Shown piece by piece: positions 25,801 to 40,800 of a stretch of DNA of 64,000 bases. The notes under the pieces are model-generated. The model saw only the letters and a program-made list of their open reading frames with translations. It made no database searches and was not told the origin of the DNA. Made by a program: the position numbers and the translations under genes. Every line of letters begins with the position of its first letter. Position 1 is the stretch's first letter. The DNA is taken from the NCBI GenBank assembly GCA_964019135.1, contig OZ025256.1, positions 15,693,911-15,757,910 on the forward strand, in the 5' to 3' direction. This stretch comes from Arenicola marina (taxonomy: Eukaryota > Annelida > Polychaeta > Arenicolidae).

Positions 25801-28800
25801 GGTATGGCTGTGGGGGTTGGGGGAAGAGGATATGGCTGTAGAGGTTGGGGAAGAGGGTATGGCTGTAGGGTTTGGGGAAGAGGATATGGCTGTAGAGGTT
25901 GGGGAAGAGGGTATGGCTGTGGGGGTTGGGGGGAAGAGGGTATGGCTGTGGGGTTTGGGGAAGAGGATATGGCTGTAGAGGTTGGGGAAGAGGGTATGGC
26001 TGTGGGAGTTGGGGGAAGAGGATATGGCTGTGGGGGTTGGGGAAGAGGGTATGGCTGTGGGGGTTGGGGGAAGAGGATATGGCTGTAGAGGTTGGGGAAG
26101 GGGGTATGGGTGTGGGGGTTGGGGGAAGAGGGTATGGCTGTGGGGGTTGGGGGAAGAGGATATGGCTGTGGGGGTTGGGGAAGAGGGTATGGCTGTGGGG
26201 GTTGGGGGAAGAGGATATGGCTGTAGAGGTTGGGGAAGGGGGTATGGGTGTGGGGGTTGGGGGAAGAGGGTATGGTTGTGGGGGTTGGGGGCAGTGGGTA
26301 CACCAGACCCTGAATGGCATCATACTACCTCTCCACCCGTCCATACACCCACTTCTCCACCTACCCATACACCCACCTCTCCACCCACCCCTACAGTCAC
26401 TCCACCGCCATACAATCATGAGGGTATCACATCACAATTTCTACTCAATCGTCATCTCACAATCGCTAACCATATCTACCCTATGGCCCCAATTCAATCC
26501 CCCATTCATCCCACCAAGCACCCCCCCCCCCCATTCAGGGTCCGGCGAAAATAAAAACGTATCAAGACTCGTCATCTGTGAGCCGTGACAGCCACCGCCC
26601 ATCCTATTATTACAGCCAGCCGCCACGGAGGGTGGGGGGGTAAGGAGGGTGAGCAGACCCCAAACCCCCCCCCCCAACTTCCCTCCCCTGAGGCACGTCA
26701 GCCAGATAAGTCACGACCTCAAAATCCCAAAATCCCCAAACCAGGGAATGTTGCATCCGTTACAACGCACGTTGACGAGGCGAGACGAACAGAAATCAAT
26801 TAACCCGACAATTATTACGGCCCTGAATAAAACTGGTAGCAATATCGTCGGCAGAACCCTTCAGCACCCGTGCCCTTTTCTTTTCCCCCTTAACACCCTT
26901 TACAAAATAAACCCCTCCGCCTTTCCCACCCACCCCGTGACGCTGCCACTTCTAGGCTCGGATAAACCTCCCCCTACCCTCTCCCCCAGCTTCCCCCCAC
27001 ATCTGGCCGCCGCTCGACCCGTCACAACCGTCTCAGCGCCTTGTATTATCGCCTATCGTTCCCCGGACGTTTGATTGACTTGATCCCACAGAGCGGTTTA
27101 TGTCGGCGGGGAAGAGGCGCGGAATGGGAAGAGGTGGAGGAGGAGGGAGGGGGGGAGAGGTGGAGGAGGAGGGGGAGAGGTGGAGGAGGAGGGGGAGAGG
27201 TGGAGGAGGGGAGGGGTGAAGGAGGAGGGGGTGGGGGGTGAGGGGAAGGAGGTGGGGGGGCTGGTGAACTGAACCATGACAACTACCGAGTATATATATG
27301 GTACAAACGAGGGTGATATGGCGATGTGTGGCACTGGTGAGAGCGTAATACTGTCCTCGGGGGGGGGGGGGGGGTTAACACCCCCCCCCCCATCCCCAAG
27401 GCAAACAACGACACGGGCACGGAATGACGATGTTATGGAATTAACGACTCTCAGTTGGTCGTCTCAGCCGAATGTCATTGGATAGACGATCCTGGGTGGG
27501 AACACCGAACCCGCTACCCATTCAGTCACGGTGACAGCACATCAACAGCATGTCAACAGGTTTTCATGATGTGTGATGAACGAATGGATTGGTGGTTTAG
27601 ACCACCGCTGTGCACACAAGGGTTCAACATCGCTAAAACCCGGTGAGAATTGAGATGACATCGCGTCACAATCGACTATTAATAAGGCTATCGAGTGCGG
27701 CATAACAATTAATTAACCCGAGCCCCAAGATGCCAGTGACGATAGCAGCGACCATACCTCATCCCCAACCAACCGCCCTACGAATGCCCTGGATGGCTGG
27801 ATTGGAGCTTCAGGATGCCACGTGTGTGCACACACGAGTTCAAACGGGCCCAGGGTAAACCAGGGATCATTAGATGAACCCTAAGGGCGTGCTCGATTTA
27901 CCTGAAACCGACGGGAAACCGAAACCGTTTTTGAAACGTCGCACCTAGAACAACGGGAATTGAGAAAGTCGCACCTAGAACTACGTGAATTGAGAAAGTC
28001 GCACCTAGAACTACGTGAATTGAGAAAGTCGCACCTAGAACAACGTGAATTCAGAAAGTCGCACCTAGAACTACGTGAATTGAGAAAGTCGCACCTAGAA
28101 CTACGTGAATTGAGAAAGTCGCACCTAGAACTACGTGAATTGAGAAAGTCGCACCTAGAACTACGTGAATTGAGGAAGTCGCACCTAGAACTACGTGAAT
28201 TGAGAAAGTCGCACCTAGAACTACGTGAATTGAGAAAGTCGCACCTAGAACTACGTGAATTGAGAAAGTCGCACCTAGAACTACGTGAATTGAGAAAGTC
28301 GCACCTAGAACTACGTGAATTGAGAAAGTCGCACCTAGAACTACGTGAATTGAGAAAGTCGCACCTAAAACTACGTGAATTGAGAAAGTCGCACCTAAAA
28401 CTACGTGAATTGAGAAAGTCGCACCTAGAACAACGTGAATTGAGAAAGTCGCACCTAGAACTACGTGAATTGAGAAAGTCGCACCTAGAACTACGTGAAT
28501 TGAGAAAGTCGCACCTAGAACTACGTGAATTGAGAAAGTCGCACCTAGAACTACGTGAATTGAGAAAGTCGCACCTAGAACTACGTGAATTGAGAAAGTC
28601 GCACCTAGAACTACGTGAATTGAGAAAGTCGCACCTAGAACTACGTGAATTGAGAAAGTCGCACCTAGAACTACGTGAATTGAGAAGTCGCACCTAGAAC
28701 AACGTGAATTGAGAAGTCGCACCTAGAACTACGTGAATTGAGAAAGTCGCACCTAGAACTACGTGAATTGAGAAAGTCGCACCTAAAACTACGTGAATTG

Positions 28801-31800
28801 AGAAAGTCGCACCTAGAACTACGTGAATTCAGAAAGTCGCACCTAGAACTACGTGAATTGAGAAAGTCGCACCTAGAACAACGTGAATTGAGAAAGTCGC
28901 ACCTAGAACAACGTGAATTGAGAAAGTCGCACCTAGAACTACGTGAATTCAGAAAGTCGCACCTAGAACTACGTGAATTCAGAAAGTCGCACCTAGAACT
29001 ACGTCAATTCAGAAAGTCGCACCTAGAACTACGTGAATTCAGAAAGTCGCACCTAGAACTACGTAAATTCAGAAAGTCGCACCTAGAACTACGTGAATTG
29101 AGAAAGTCGCACCTAGAACTACGTGAATTGAGAAAGTCGCACCTAGAACTACGTGAATTGAGAAAATCGCGCCTAAAACTACGTGAATTGAGAAAGCCGC
29201 CCCTAGAACAACGTGAATTGAGAAAGTCGCACCTAAAACTACGTGAATTGAGAAAGTCGCACCTAAAACTAGGTGAATTGAGAAAGCCGCGCCTAGAACT
29301 ACATAAATCGAGAAAGTCGCACCTAGAACTACGTGAATTCAGAAAGTCGCACCTAAAACTAGGTGAATTGGGAAAGTCGCGCCTAGAACTACGTGAATTG
29401 AGAAAGCCGCCCCTAGAACAACGTGAATTCAGAAAGTCGCACCTAAAACTACGTGAATTGAGAAAGTCGCACCTAAAACTAGGTGAATTGAGAAAGTCGC
29501 ACCTAGAACTACGTGAATTGAGAAAGTCGCACCTAGAACTACGTGAATTGAGAAAGTCGCACCTAGAACTACGTGAATTGAGAAGTCGCACCTAGAACTA
29601 CGTGAATTGAGAAAGTCGCACCTAGAACTACGTGAATTGAGAAAGTCGCACCCAGAACTACGTGAATTCAGAAAGCCGCCCCTAGACCGACGTGAATTGA
29701 GAAAGTCGCACCTAGAACTACGTGAATTGAGAAGTCGCACCTAGAACTACGTAAATTCAGAAAATCGCACCTAGAACTACGTAAATTCAGAAAGTCGCAC
29801 CTAGAACTAGTCGCACCTAGAACTACGTGAATTGAGAAAGCCGCCCCTAGAAAAACGTGAATTGAGAAAGTCGCACCTAAAACTACGTGAATTCAGAAAG
29901 TCGCGCCTAGAACTACGTGAATTGAAAAAGTCGCACCTAGAACTGCGTGAATTGAGAAAGTCGCACCTAGAACTACGTGAATTGAGAAAGCCGCCCCTAG
30001 AACAACGTGAATTAAGAAAGTCGCACCTAAAACTACGTGAATTGAGAAAGTCGCGCCTAGAACTACGTGAATTGAGAAAGTCGCACCTAAAACTACGTGA
30101 ATTGAGAAAGTCGCGCCTAGAACTACGTGAATTGAGAAAGTCGCACCTAAAACTACGTGAATTGAGAAAGTCGCGCCTAGAACTACGTGAATTGAGAAAG
30201 TCGCACCTAGAACTACGTGAATTGAGAAAGTCGCGCCTAGAACTACGTGAATTGAGAAAAGTCGCACCTAGAACTACGTGAATTGAGAAAGTCGCACCTA
30301 AAACTACGTGAATTGAGAAAGTCGCACCTAAAACTAGGTGAATTGAGAAAGTCGCGCCTAGAACTACGTGAATTGAGAAAGTCGCACCTAAAACTACGTG
30401 AATTGAGAAAGTCGCACCTAAAACTAGGTGAATTGAGAAAGTCGCGCCTAGAACTACGTGAATTGAGAAAGTCGCACCTAGAACTACGTGAATTGAGAAA
30501 GTCGCACCTAGAACTACGTGAATTGAGAAAGTCGCACCTAGAACTACGTGAATTGAGAAAGTCGCCCCTAGAACAACGTGAATTGAGAAAGTCGCACCTC
30601 AAACTACGTGAATTGAGAAAGTCGCACCAAGAACAACGTAAATTGAGAAAGTCGCGCCTAGAACTACGTGAATTGAGAAAGTCGCACCTAGAACTACGTG
30701 AAGTGAGATTGTCGCACCTAGAACTACGTGAATTGAGAAAGTCGCACCTAGAACTACGTGAATTGAGAGAGTCGCACCTAGAACTACGTGAATTGAGAAA
30801 GTCGCACCTAGAACTACGTGAATTGAGAAAGTCGCACCTAAAACTATGTGAATTGAGAAAGTCGCGCCTAGAACTACGTGAATTGAGAAAGTCGCACCTA
30901 GAACTACGTGAATTCAGAAAGTCGCACCTAGAACTACGTGAATTGAGAAAGTCGCACCTAGAACTACGTGAATTGAGAAAGTCGCCCCTAGAAAACGTGA
31001 ATTCAGAATCTCGCCCCTAGAACAACGTGAATTAAGAAAGTCGCACCTAGAACTACGTGAATTGAGAAAGTCGCACCTAGAACTACGTGAATTCAGAAAG
31101 TCGCACCTAGAACTACGTGAATTCAGAAAGTCGCACCTAGAACTACGTGAATTCAGAAAGTCGCACCTAGAACTACGTGAATTCAGAAAGTCGCACCTAG
31201 AACTACGTGAATTCAGAAAGTCGCACCTAGAACTACGTGAATTGAGAAAGTCGCGCCTAGAACTACGTGAATTAAGAAAGCCGCCTCTAGAACAACGTGA
31301 ATTGAGAAAGTCGCACCTAAAACTACGTGAATTGAGAAAGTCGCACCTAAAACTAGGTGAATTGAGAAAGTCGCGCCTAGAACTACGTGGATTGAGAAAG
31401 TCGCACCTAGAACTACGTGAATTGAGAAAGTCGCACCTAAAACTAGGTGAATTGAGAAAGTCGCGCCTAGAACTACGTGAATTGAGAAAGCCGCCCCTAG
31501 AACAACGTAAATTGAGCAAGTCGCACCTAAAACTACGTGAATTGAGAAAGTCGCACCTAGAACTACGTGAATTGAGAAAGTCGCACCTAGAACTACGTGA
31601 ATTGAGAAAGTCGCCCCTAGAACTACGTGAATTCAGAAAGTCGCGCCTAGAACTACGTGAATTGAGAAAGCCACCCCCAAACAACGTGAATTGAGAAAGT
31701 CGCACCTAAAACTACGTGAATTGAGAAAGTCGCACCTAAAACTAGGTGAATTGAGAAAGTCGCGCCTAGAACTACGTGAATTGAGAAAGTCGCACCTAGA

Positions 31801-34800
31801 ACTACGTGCATTCAGAAAGTCGCACCTAGAACTACGTGAATTGAGAAAGTCGCCCCTAGAAAACGTGAATTCAGAAAGTCGCCCCTAGAACAACGTGAAT
31901 TGAGAAAGTCGCACCAAGAACAACGTAAATTGAGAAAGTCGCGCCTAGAACTACGTGAATTGAGAAAGTCGCACCTAGAACTACGTGAAGTGAGATTGTC
32001 GCACCTAGAACTACGTGAATTAAGAAAGTCGCACCTAGAACTACGTAAATTGAGAGAGTCGCACCTAGAACTACGTGAATTGAGAAAGTCGCACCTAGAA
32101 CTACGTGAATTGAGAAAGTCGCACCTAAAACTACGTGAATTGAGAAAGTCGCGCCTAGAACTACGTGAATTGAGAAAGTCGCACCTAGAACTACGTGAAT
32201 TGAGAAAGTCGCACCTAGAACTACGTGAATTCAGAAAGTCGCACCTAGAACTACGTGAATTGAGAAAGTCGCCCCTAGAAAACGTGAATTCAGAATCTCG
32301 CCCCTAGAACAACGTGAATTGAGAAAGTCGCACTTAAAACTACGTGAATTGAGAAAGTCGCACCAAGAACAACGTAAATTGAGAAAGTCGCGCCTAGAAC
32401 TACGTGAATTGAGAAAGTCGCCCCTAGAAAACGTGAATTCAGAATCTCGCCCCTAGAACAACGTGAATTGAGAAAGTCGCACCTAAAACTACGTGAATTG
32501 AGAAAGTCGCACCAAGAACAACGTAAATTGAGAAAGTCGCGCCTAGAACTACGTGAATTGAGAAAGTCGCACCTAGAAAACGTGAATTCAGAATCTCGCC
32601 CCTAGAACAACGTGAATTGAGAAAGTCGCACCTAAAACTACGTGAATTGAGAAAGTCGCACCAAGAACAACGTAAATTGAGAAAGTCGCACCAAGAACAA
32701 CGTGAATTGAGAAAGTCGCACCTAAAACTACGTGAATTGAGAAAGTCGCACCTAGAACTACGTGAATTGAGAAAGTCGCACCTAAAACTACGTGAATTGA
32801 GAAAGTCGCGCCTAGAACTACGTGAATTGAGAAAGTCGCACCTAGAACAACGTGAATTGAGAAAGTCGCACCTAGAACTACGTGAATTGAGAAAGTCGCA
32901 CCTAGAACAACGTGAATTGAGAAAGTCGCACCTAGAACAACGTGAATTGAGAAAGTCGCACCTAGAACAACGTGAATTGAAAAAGTCGCACCTAGAACTA
33001 GACCCTCGTGATCGAACAGAATCATATCACTTGTCGACCTGGATCCGCGCCTGTTTAAGGTCTTTGTACGCTACCTAAGTACTACGCAGTGATGTCCGTG
33101 ATTCGGGATAACAAGTGTAATTATCTTCGTAAACCGAAAACAATTTAATATTATTTGGAGACACCCCCCCCCCCCCCCACACCACCACCATCATTGCGCG
33201 CCCCCCACCCCCATCTCCATCACTCCCAACCACTGGCGGGACTACGGAATAAACACCACCGTACCACGTGCCTGACCACTCAGCATCACCCTAACCACTC
33301 ACATTACCACACTAAACACTCATGTATCGCCCAGCCTCACCCCAGCGAGATGTAGCCTCCCCTGTCCCTCACCGTGCTCCCCCTAACAACCCCCCCTCCC
33401 CCCCCCCCCACCTCCCAGCAGGCACCTTTTCCTTCTCACCGGTCAAGAGCCCTTGCCTTTTCCTCGACACCACAAATATGACCCTTAGCGTCCACCCCGC
33501 AACCCAGTCATCTGCTTAATTCACACAGGCGCCCCCAGACGGTTGTCAACAGAACCGCTCACCCCCCACCCCCCTTCCCTCCCTCCCTGTCCACTTTCCC
33601 GACACCGAAAGTAAGCAAGCCACAAGAGCTCGCAATTTCCGACCGACGTATTTGCTCAAAAATGATACAGTTACGTCGTTGTTTTCATCGTTCCGCGGCA
33701 ATTATCTCCATATCATAATAATACAAATACAATTATTCCCAGCGAGATTTCGTTTCATGATGAAAAAATGAACGAGCCTATAGGGCTTCCGGTAACGTCA
33801 CGTGACTCGGAAGGATCCTTGGCCTTTGGAAGATTTCCACTGGGGGTCACGTGGCGGTGTCCCAGGCTCATCTGGGTCGTTCTTCCATGTAAGAGCGAAC
33901 CATTAGTTTAGCATAGCTCACGTATTACTCACGGCCGCCATTTACTACAATAATCCATTTCGTGGGTTCTAACATGGAAGATGGTTGGTTTGTTATTCAG
34001 GACGCTTTAACCACGTTTGGTCATATCGCGTCAATGGGAGAAGGAAGGGAGAGTGGAGCCATGTCCCCGGGGGTAACCCCCTACTCTTTACGAAGAAAGA
34101 CATGGGATCTTTATCCTGCGACCACACACATGACCACAGCGGGGATCGAAGCACCGATCCACGTGCCGTTAGCCTCTCACCCAAAGTGGCCAGAGCGAGC
34201 GCGCTAACCCACTGAGCTATCGTGGCGGCCCCTGACGCGGCTGGAACCAAATAGAAACTTAAAGCCCGTACCAGTCTACCGTACATACCTCGTACATGAT
34301 GGTGCCCTTGGGCTGGGCTCCTCTCTGCGAGCGCCGCTTGCCTTCCCTCTTCCGCTTGTCCAGGCCGCCATCTTGGCCTGAAAAGGTACAGGCAGAATGG
34401 CGTAAGATTATAACAACACAGACTGAAACACGCGGATGAGACCACAGAACAATGAAGACTAAATAACCGAAGGAGACAATTACAGAACGACAAATGGCGA
34501 CATCTGAGACAGGTCACATAAAAACTGTATTCAAATTTTGCCACCTCTATAGAACTATTGGAGTTAACTAGTCATTTTTTCAGAATCATGAGACAATCAG
34601 TTAGTGGTCATCAAAGGGTTACATTGTTCTATACTTTCCAGGCACCAGCCCTAATCAAGACTGTCTAAGGAGGCAAGGAGTTTAACAACGTTAAGGTAAC
34701 TCTAGAAAAGGCATTAGCGGAGATAACGTGGTTCACCGAAAATTCCATGAAAGCGAACCCAAGTAATTACCAGGGAATCGTGTTTGAAAAGAGAAACGAA

Positions 34801-37800
34801 TTCAGCACAGATCGTTTTCGATTTCTGGAACTGAACTGGCAGCACAACAGGAAGGAACATTACTAGGTATTCAACTGGACGCTAGGTTAACTTTCGGCAA
34901 CCATATATCAAGTTTATGAAAAAAGCAGAAAAAAAGTCTCAATGTTTTAGCTAGAGTTTCTAAATCCACGGATGTCGATAGCAAACTTACGTTATTTCAT
35001 TCTTTAATCCTTTCACATTTTAATTATTGTCCCGTTGTATGGCATTTTTGTGATATGAAAAATATGCGTAAGATTGAAAAGATACAGGAGCGGGCATTGA
35101 GGTATGTGTTTAATGACATTAGATCAGAATACGCAGAGATGAGGAAGAGAGCGGGTACACCATTGTTATATGTTGAACGATTGCGCGGCATAGCAGTAGA
35201 AGTTTACAAGAGTATCAACAAGATTGGGCCCAGTTATCTTCCTGACATGTATTACGTAAAAGAAAGCAATTACATTTTAAAAAATGGGCCAAATATATGT
35301 ATGCCACGCGTTCAGACGACAGCGATGTCATTTTATCATTGTCGGTCAATAGCACGAGTGCTAATGTTTATTGTTGATTTTTACATACCGACGTTAAATG
35401 AAACTTTATATTATCTTATCTTATCTTATCTTATCTAGTTAATACCTTTCCTTCTATCTTCGCACTTTGCCCCGACCCCCAGGCTTGTCACAGACAAGCG
35501 CAATGAATGCCGGGAACAGGCGCAATGAATGCCGGGAACAGGCGCAAAACATGCCGGGAAGGGCTGTGAAAACATGGCTGCCACCCGTCAGGCGACCTCC
35601 ATTTACAAGTTGTCTAGGATTACTTTCCCGGAACTAATTAACTCCCTCTGCGATGACGCACGCTCTGTCCGGCGTCGACAGAGGTTAGATGAAAGCACTG
35701 AAACTGAAAGGTCCGCCTTTAACGTGGAGAGAAGGGTGTAGGGACGGGAGAACAGGGTATACCAGGGGAGAATTAGGCGCATTCATTCAGCCATTGTATC
35801 CTCTCTGCCTTCATTATGGAGCATAGATGAAACAGAAGATATCCCCTTGTAGGCAAAATTACCTGTTTGGTAATCTCCAAATTAGAAGTTAAAGAATCAT
35901 CATTTTGAGGAGGCTTTTCCTGTGCACTTTGCGCACGTCTATTGATTGTTTCAAGGAAAGTGGAGAGTAAACATGCTCCACGGTGTAAGGAGGATAGGAG
36001 ACAAGTCCCGGATTTGAAGCCCCAGTGGACCACGTGGTCTAGGCACGAGGTTTAGCCACGTGGTCGAAGTACGCCGGGCAGACGCCACATTATAGCTAAA
36101 TAAAGCGACTGCATCGCCCTTCTATTACTAGCAGCGCGATACAAGATGGCTGCCGCCGGTTAGCGAGCCCCTATTGCCTTCTCACACTCTTCTTCTCCTT
36201 TTGCCACGACCCAGGGGAACATGTCTTCACCCGTGACCCCACGTTGGTCAGTGGATTAACCAAGACGCCTCGTTAATGGACGTCGACATAACTAATATAT
36301 TTGAAAACAAAATGTATGAACATAAAGTTTTTTTCCCACATGGCATTCTATTGGGGAAACATTTAGCGTCGAAAGTAGATCAACCGTTGAATTTATTTAC
36401 TTTTTTGTATGCATGTTATGATTGAAGATGTTTGTATGTACAATGAGCCATATTTCCAACAACATCAGTCTATGAAGTCTACTAATTTTATAGTTTATTT
36501 TACAAAAATCTACGGACATTTTCCAAGGCAATTTCCAACACAAAGGCCTTCGAATTAGTATGGTAGCCATGCATTCATGTGCATCATGGCTAACAATGAC
36601 AGAGCAGTGCCAGGTCACCTTCTACCCTCCACCCGTCAGAGTGGAATATGGTGTCCTGGTACGCTGGACAAGAGTACCCCCCCCCCCTCCCTCCTCCCCT
36701 CACCCCCACCCCCACCCCTGCTGCGGCAGCAAAATGAATAATCATGAAAACAAAGTGATTTTTTTTACAGCTTGTACAGGTGTACATCTGAACGGTGCGG
36801 GATGCTTAAGTACAAACAAAATATCATAGGGTAGATTACCCCTACCCCGACCCTTCACCCCCCTAACCATACCCCCAGGGCGCCCTGACCCCTCTCCTCC
36901 ACCCCTACTCCCCACCCCCGAGCCTCTCCACCCCTAGTCCCAGGACCCTCCCTCCTCCGCACCCGTACCCCCGGGCGCCCTCACCCCTTTCCTTCACCCG
37001 CCGATCCCCTCCACCATTACCCCCTACCCCCGAGCTTCCTTACCCCTACCCCCGAGCCCTGTTACCCCTACCCCCAGGACTCAACCACCTCCACACCCGC
37101 ATCCCCGAGCCCCCCATGCCCACCCCTTAGCGCCCCTCCCCCACTCCCTAGCGCACCACCCTCAACCCCTAGCGCACCACCCCCACCCCCTAGCGCCATC
37201 CCCATCCTCACCCACCATCTAGCGCCATCCCCATCCTCACCCACCCTCTAGCGCGCCATCCCCGTCCTCACCCCTTAGCGCCCACCCCCCACCCCGTAGC
37301 GCCACCACCCCCACCCCCATGTTGCCAGCGGCGGGCAGCAGGCCGGATCAGTATGGGCGGCGAGTCCTCAGACCACGTTACCCTTTGGCCTATAAGAGCC
37401 AGACCAAAAAGAGGGCTTCAGTGCGTGTTTGGAATACATGGGGCGGACTATCGGCGGCGAGAAGTACCCCATCCCCCCCCCCCACTCCCTAACACACACT
37501 GACAGCCCCCCCTCCCCCGCCTCCCCTCATACACAGTCCGGCCCACGCCAAGCCACTGGCGAACACAAACAGCAGGCTAATGAAAGGCAAGGAGAAAAGG
37601 GAGAAAGGGTAACAAGAAATCAAGAGAGTAAGGTAGCAATGGAAATCAAAAGACCAAGAAAAGAGCAAAAGGAAATGAAATATCCTGGAATGAAATGACG
37701 TGAAATGAATGGTTTTTTTAGGCCGTTTTATTGCACACAACGGCTAAACCGGGCAAGTAACCTCCCGGGACAATGAGTGATGAATGGATGAAACATGCCC

Positions 37801-40800
37801 CAAGTTAGGTGCCCAGGTTCGGAATCGAACCTAGAACTTGCTGATTTGCGATCTAGTGCATTAACCACTACGCCAGGGAGGCCCCCTAAGATATTGGTGC
37901 TTTATGTCACGATTGAGCCGTTGGTTAGCCACCGGCTCGGGTCGTTCTTCCATGGTAACCCGTACTCTTGTTTAAATATAGCTCACGCATCACTCACGCC
38001 TAACGATTATTATACCGAACGTTTTCAAGCAGGCTGACACGGAAGATGGTCCACGCACCTGCATGAAATCGCAAATCCGCATTGTAACCATTTTTGTCCT
38101 GATGGAGATTCACTCGCACCCCTTCCCTCTGACCGCCCTCCCCCCCCCCCGGCTATGTCTGGGGCCGTGTCATCCTTTCGTCCCATTGTCCATTGCTGCC
38201 CACAACATTGGCCTTAAACACGACCCATTGATCCATCTCTTGTAATGACGTCACGGCTTATCCAGGGGTTGGGGTTGAAACGAGAGTGAATGAGGAGAGG
38301 CGGTCGAGCCATTGTAACGCGAGGATCAAGCAAGTTGAGGGGAGGAGAGGGGGGGGGGGGGTCTGGAGTGGGGGGGTGGGTTTTGCTCCCCCCCCCCTCC
38401 CTCCTCATCCCCCCTCCCACCCGGCTGCGAAGGTTGGCCAGCTTAGCAGCTCTCAAAGGTTAAGCTCGACAACTGGCTGAAACAAGGTGATGTGACATGG
38501 CACTCCCTCACCCCATGACCCTCACGTCACCATGGGCTCAGTGTGACCACCCACCCACCCCCCCCCTACTCCATGACCCTCACGTCACCATGGCATCAGA
38601 GCGGCTCACGACAGAAGGTGGCCGGCCAGTGTATCCCCAGTATATATATATGTGAAAAGGTCGTGGTGGGAAAATAAATTATGCCTCTCCATAATCTCGT
38701 TCTGTATCTCGCTCTCGCTCTCTTGGCGAGACTTGGCCACACTTCACTGAGGCTGTGAAGGGGGCAGGATATATTTTGTCATCTCCCTCACCACCCGTCT
38801 CTGCTACTCCTTCTCTGCTTAGTTTCTCTCTCCATTTTAAATATATGTCTATATCCCTGTCTCTCTTCTTTTTCTCCATTCTTCTTGTATCATTCTATCT
38901 CCTACCTTTGTCTTGCACGTAGGAGGAAGAGTAAGATAACATAAGATAAAGTTTTATTTAACGTCGGTATACAAGTCAACAATAAAGCTTGGCACAAGTG
39001 CTATTGACCGACAAAAAGTAGGGACAAGTAGGGATGCATACGAAAAATTAATGATAATATCTCATCCGTGTTTAGGTATAAACAATACATACTTACCCAA
39101 CTATCAAGACCATAATTTCATCCAAGACAAAGTCACCCACCAATACTCATTAGGAGGTAAACATGGAGGGTTCCGACGGTCATGGAAAGTCCTCATGGAA
39201 AATTGGGGGTAAATATTTGTGGACAAATCCTGGGATGCTGTTTTACTCCTGCCGTTTTCACAATAATTATTCATATGTCTTGGGTTTAGTGTCCCGATTC
39301 TGACTGGCATCCCACTTTCTTTCGTTAGTTTCCCTCATGTATGTGTAGTAGCATTAAACAGTCAACGGTCAGACGGGTGCGGCGTTCCTCCATTAACGGG
39401 TAACAACTTGGTGTCCATGCTGCACTAAATTCTGTTTTTAATATGCAATCGCTTCACTGTCGGCAGTTTAGTTTCAATGCACGCCCGGCCACCTGAGAGC
39501 CTAACGGCAAGTGGATCGATGGTTCGAGTCCCGCTGTGGCCATGTCTGTGTGGTCGCAGGATAAAGATCCCATGTCCTTCTGCGCAAAGAGTAGGGGGTT
39601 ACCCCCGGGGACATGGCTCGGCGCTTCCCTTCCTGCCACCATTGACGCGATATGACCAAACGAGATTAAAGCGTTCTGAATATACAACCAACCAGTCAAT
39701 ACACGCTCGGCTTCAGATTCATGCTTCAATTTGACATGTACACTCAACTGCTTGCCCGTATCAGTGTAGTATTCTAATATGTAGTCATTAGTTACAAATA
39801 GTGTTTCCCATATGGCCATGTTATATTTAGTTAAGCNNNNNNNNNNNNNNNNNNNNNNNNNNNNNNNNNNNNNNNNNNNNNNNNNNNNNNNNNNNNNNNN
39901 NNNNNNNNNNNNNNNNNNNNNNNNNNNNNNNNNNNNNNNNNNNNNNNNNNNNNNNNNNNNNNNNNNNNNNNNNNNNNNNNNNNNNNNNNNNNNNNNNNNN
40001 NNNNNNNNNNNNNNNNNNNNNNNNNNNNNNNNNNNNTGCAATGAATACAGTTTTCCCATCAATGCATAAGGTATGGCTAAGCCTTTTATGTAGGACTTTA
40101 TGTACGTAAAATCGGCCATTGGAGGTTCGAGTTCCGGAGCACGATCGACCGCCCGCGTATAATTTGTTGCGGGGCACCATCCACTAAATAAATAACCCTA
40201 ATTAAGAAATAGTAGCACACTCTATATAATGTAAGATACTAATAAATAAAGGATACTTATTATGCATCGATAATTACGGCATATCGCACGTATTTCAGAC
40301 GAATCGTCGTCCGAAGTTTAATATTATGATGCGGGACTACTCTCGCTGAGGCGGTTCATCGCGGTTGGTCGTGCTCCGCAACTCAACCCACCCTCCTCAA
40401 GATATGTTTTTTTTTTCGATTTCCCCTATGAATACTGCTTATACAACATTTTAAGAGTTATTAATTTTATTTATTTTATTCAAATATCATTGCGTTCTTT
40501 TCAGAGATTCCCCTAAAAGGGATGCCATCGAGCATGGTCACTTCTAACAAAAACCTATATATATACACCAAAGCTGGTGGAACATGCATATAACAAGCGC
40601 AAGCGAATCAAATGCCACCGTGCGCACTTGATTGCCCCAATACAACAGCGCTATGAGCCATCGTCCATATTTGAAACTACGAAATGTAGTCGTGAGTCCT
40701 ACGTGAGCTGTGCCGAAACAATGGTTCGCACTAACAAATGGGGAAGAACGAGTTAGTTCCACCCAGCTGTGTACTAAACTCATCAATTTCGCGGGTCCCA

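Noticed and set aside
23921-26419. 832-codon minus-strand frame (Pro/His/Ser-rich)
   Set aside because: A direct product of the 27-29 bp array; overlapping plus frames are equally open.
27881-33078. Chain of Lys/Leu/Arg-rich frames resembling a coiled-coil repeat protein
   Set aside because: The unit is 30 bp, so frames stay open by arithmetic. Unit length changes break them many times, and both strands behave alike.
35529-35741. 70-codon plus-strand frame after the GCCGGGAAC repeat
   Set aside because: No homology, splice partner or conserved start; left as intron.
37811-37885. Possible functional tRNA gene (good box B)
   Set aside because: The anticodon arm does not pair and a SINE body follows directly. 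The other tRNA-like heads in the window fail similarly.
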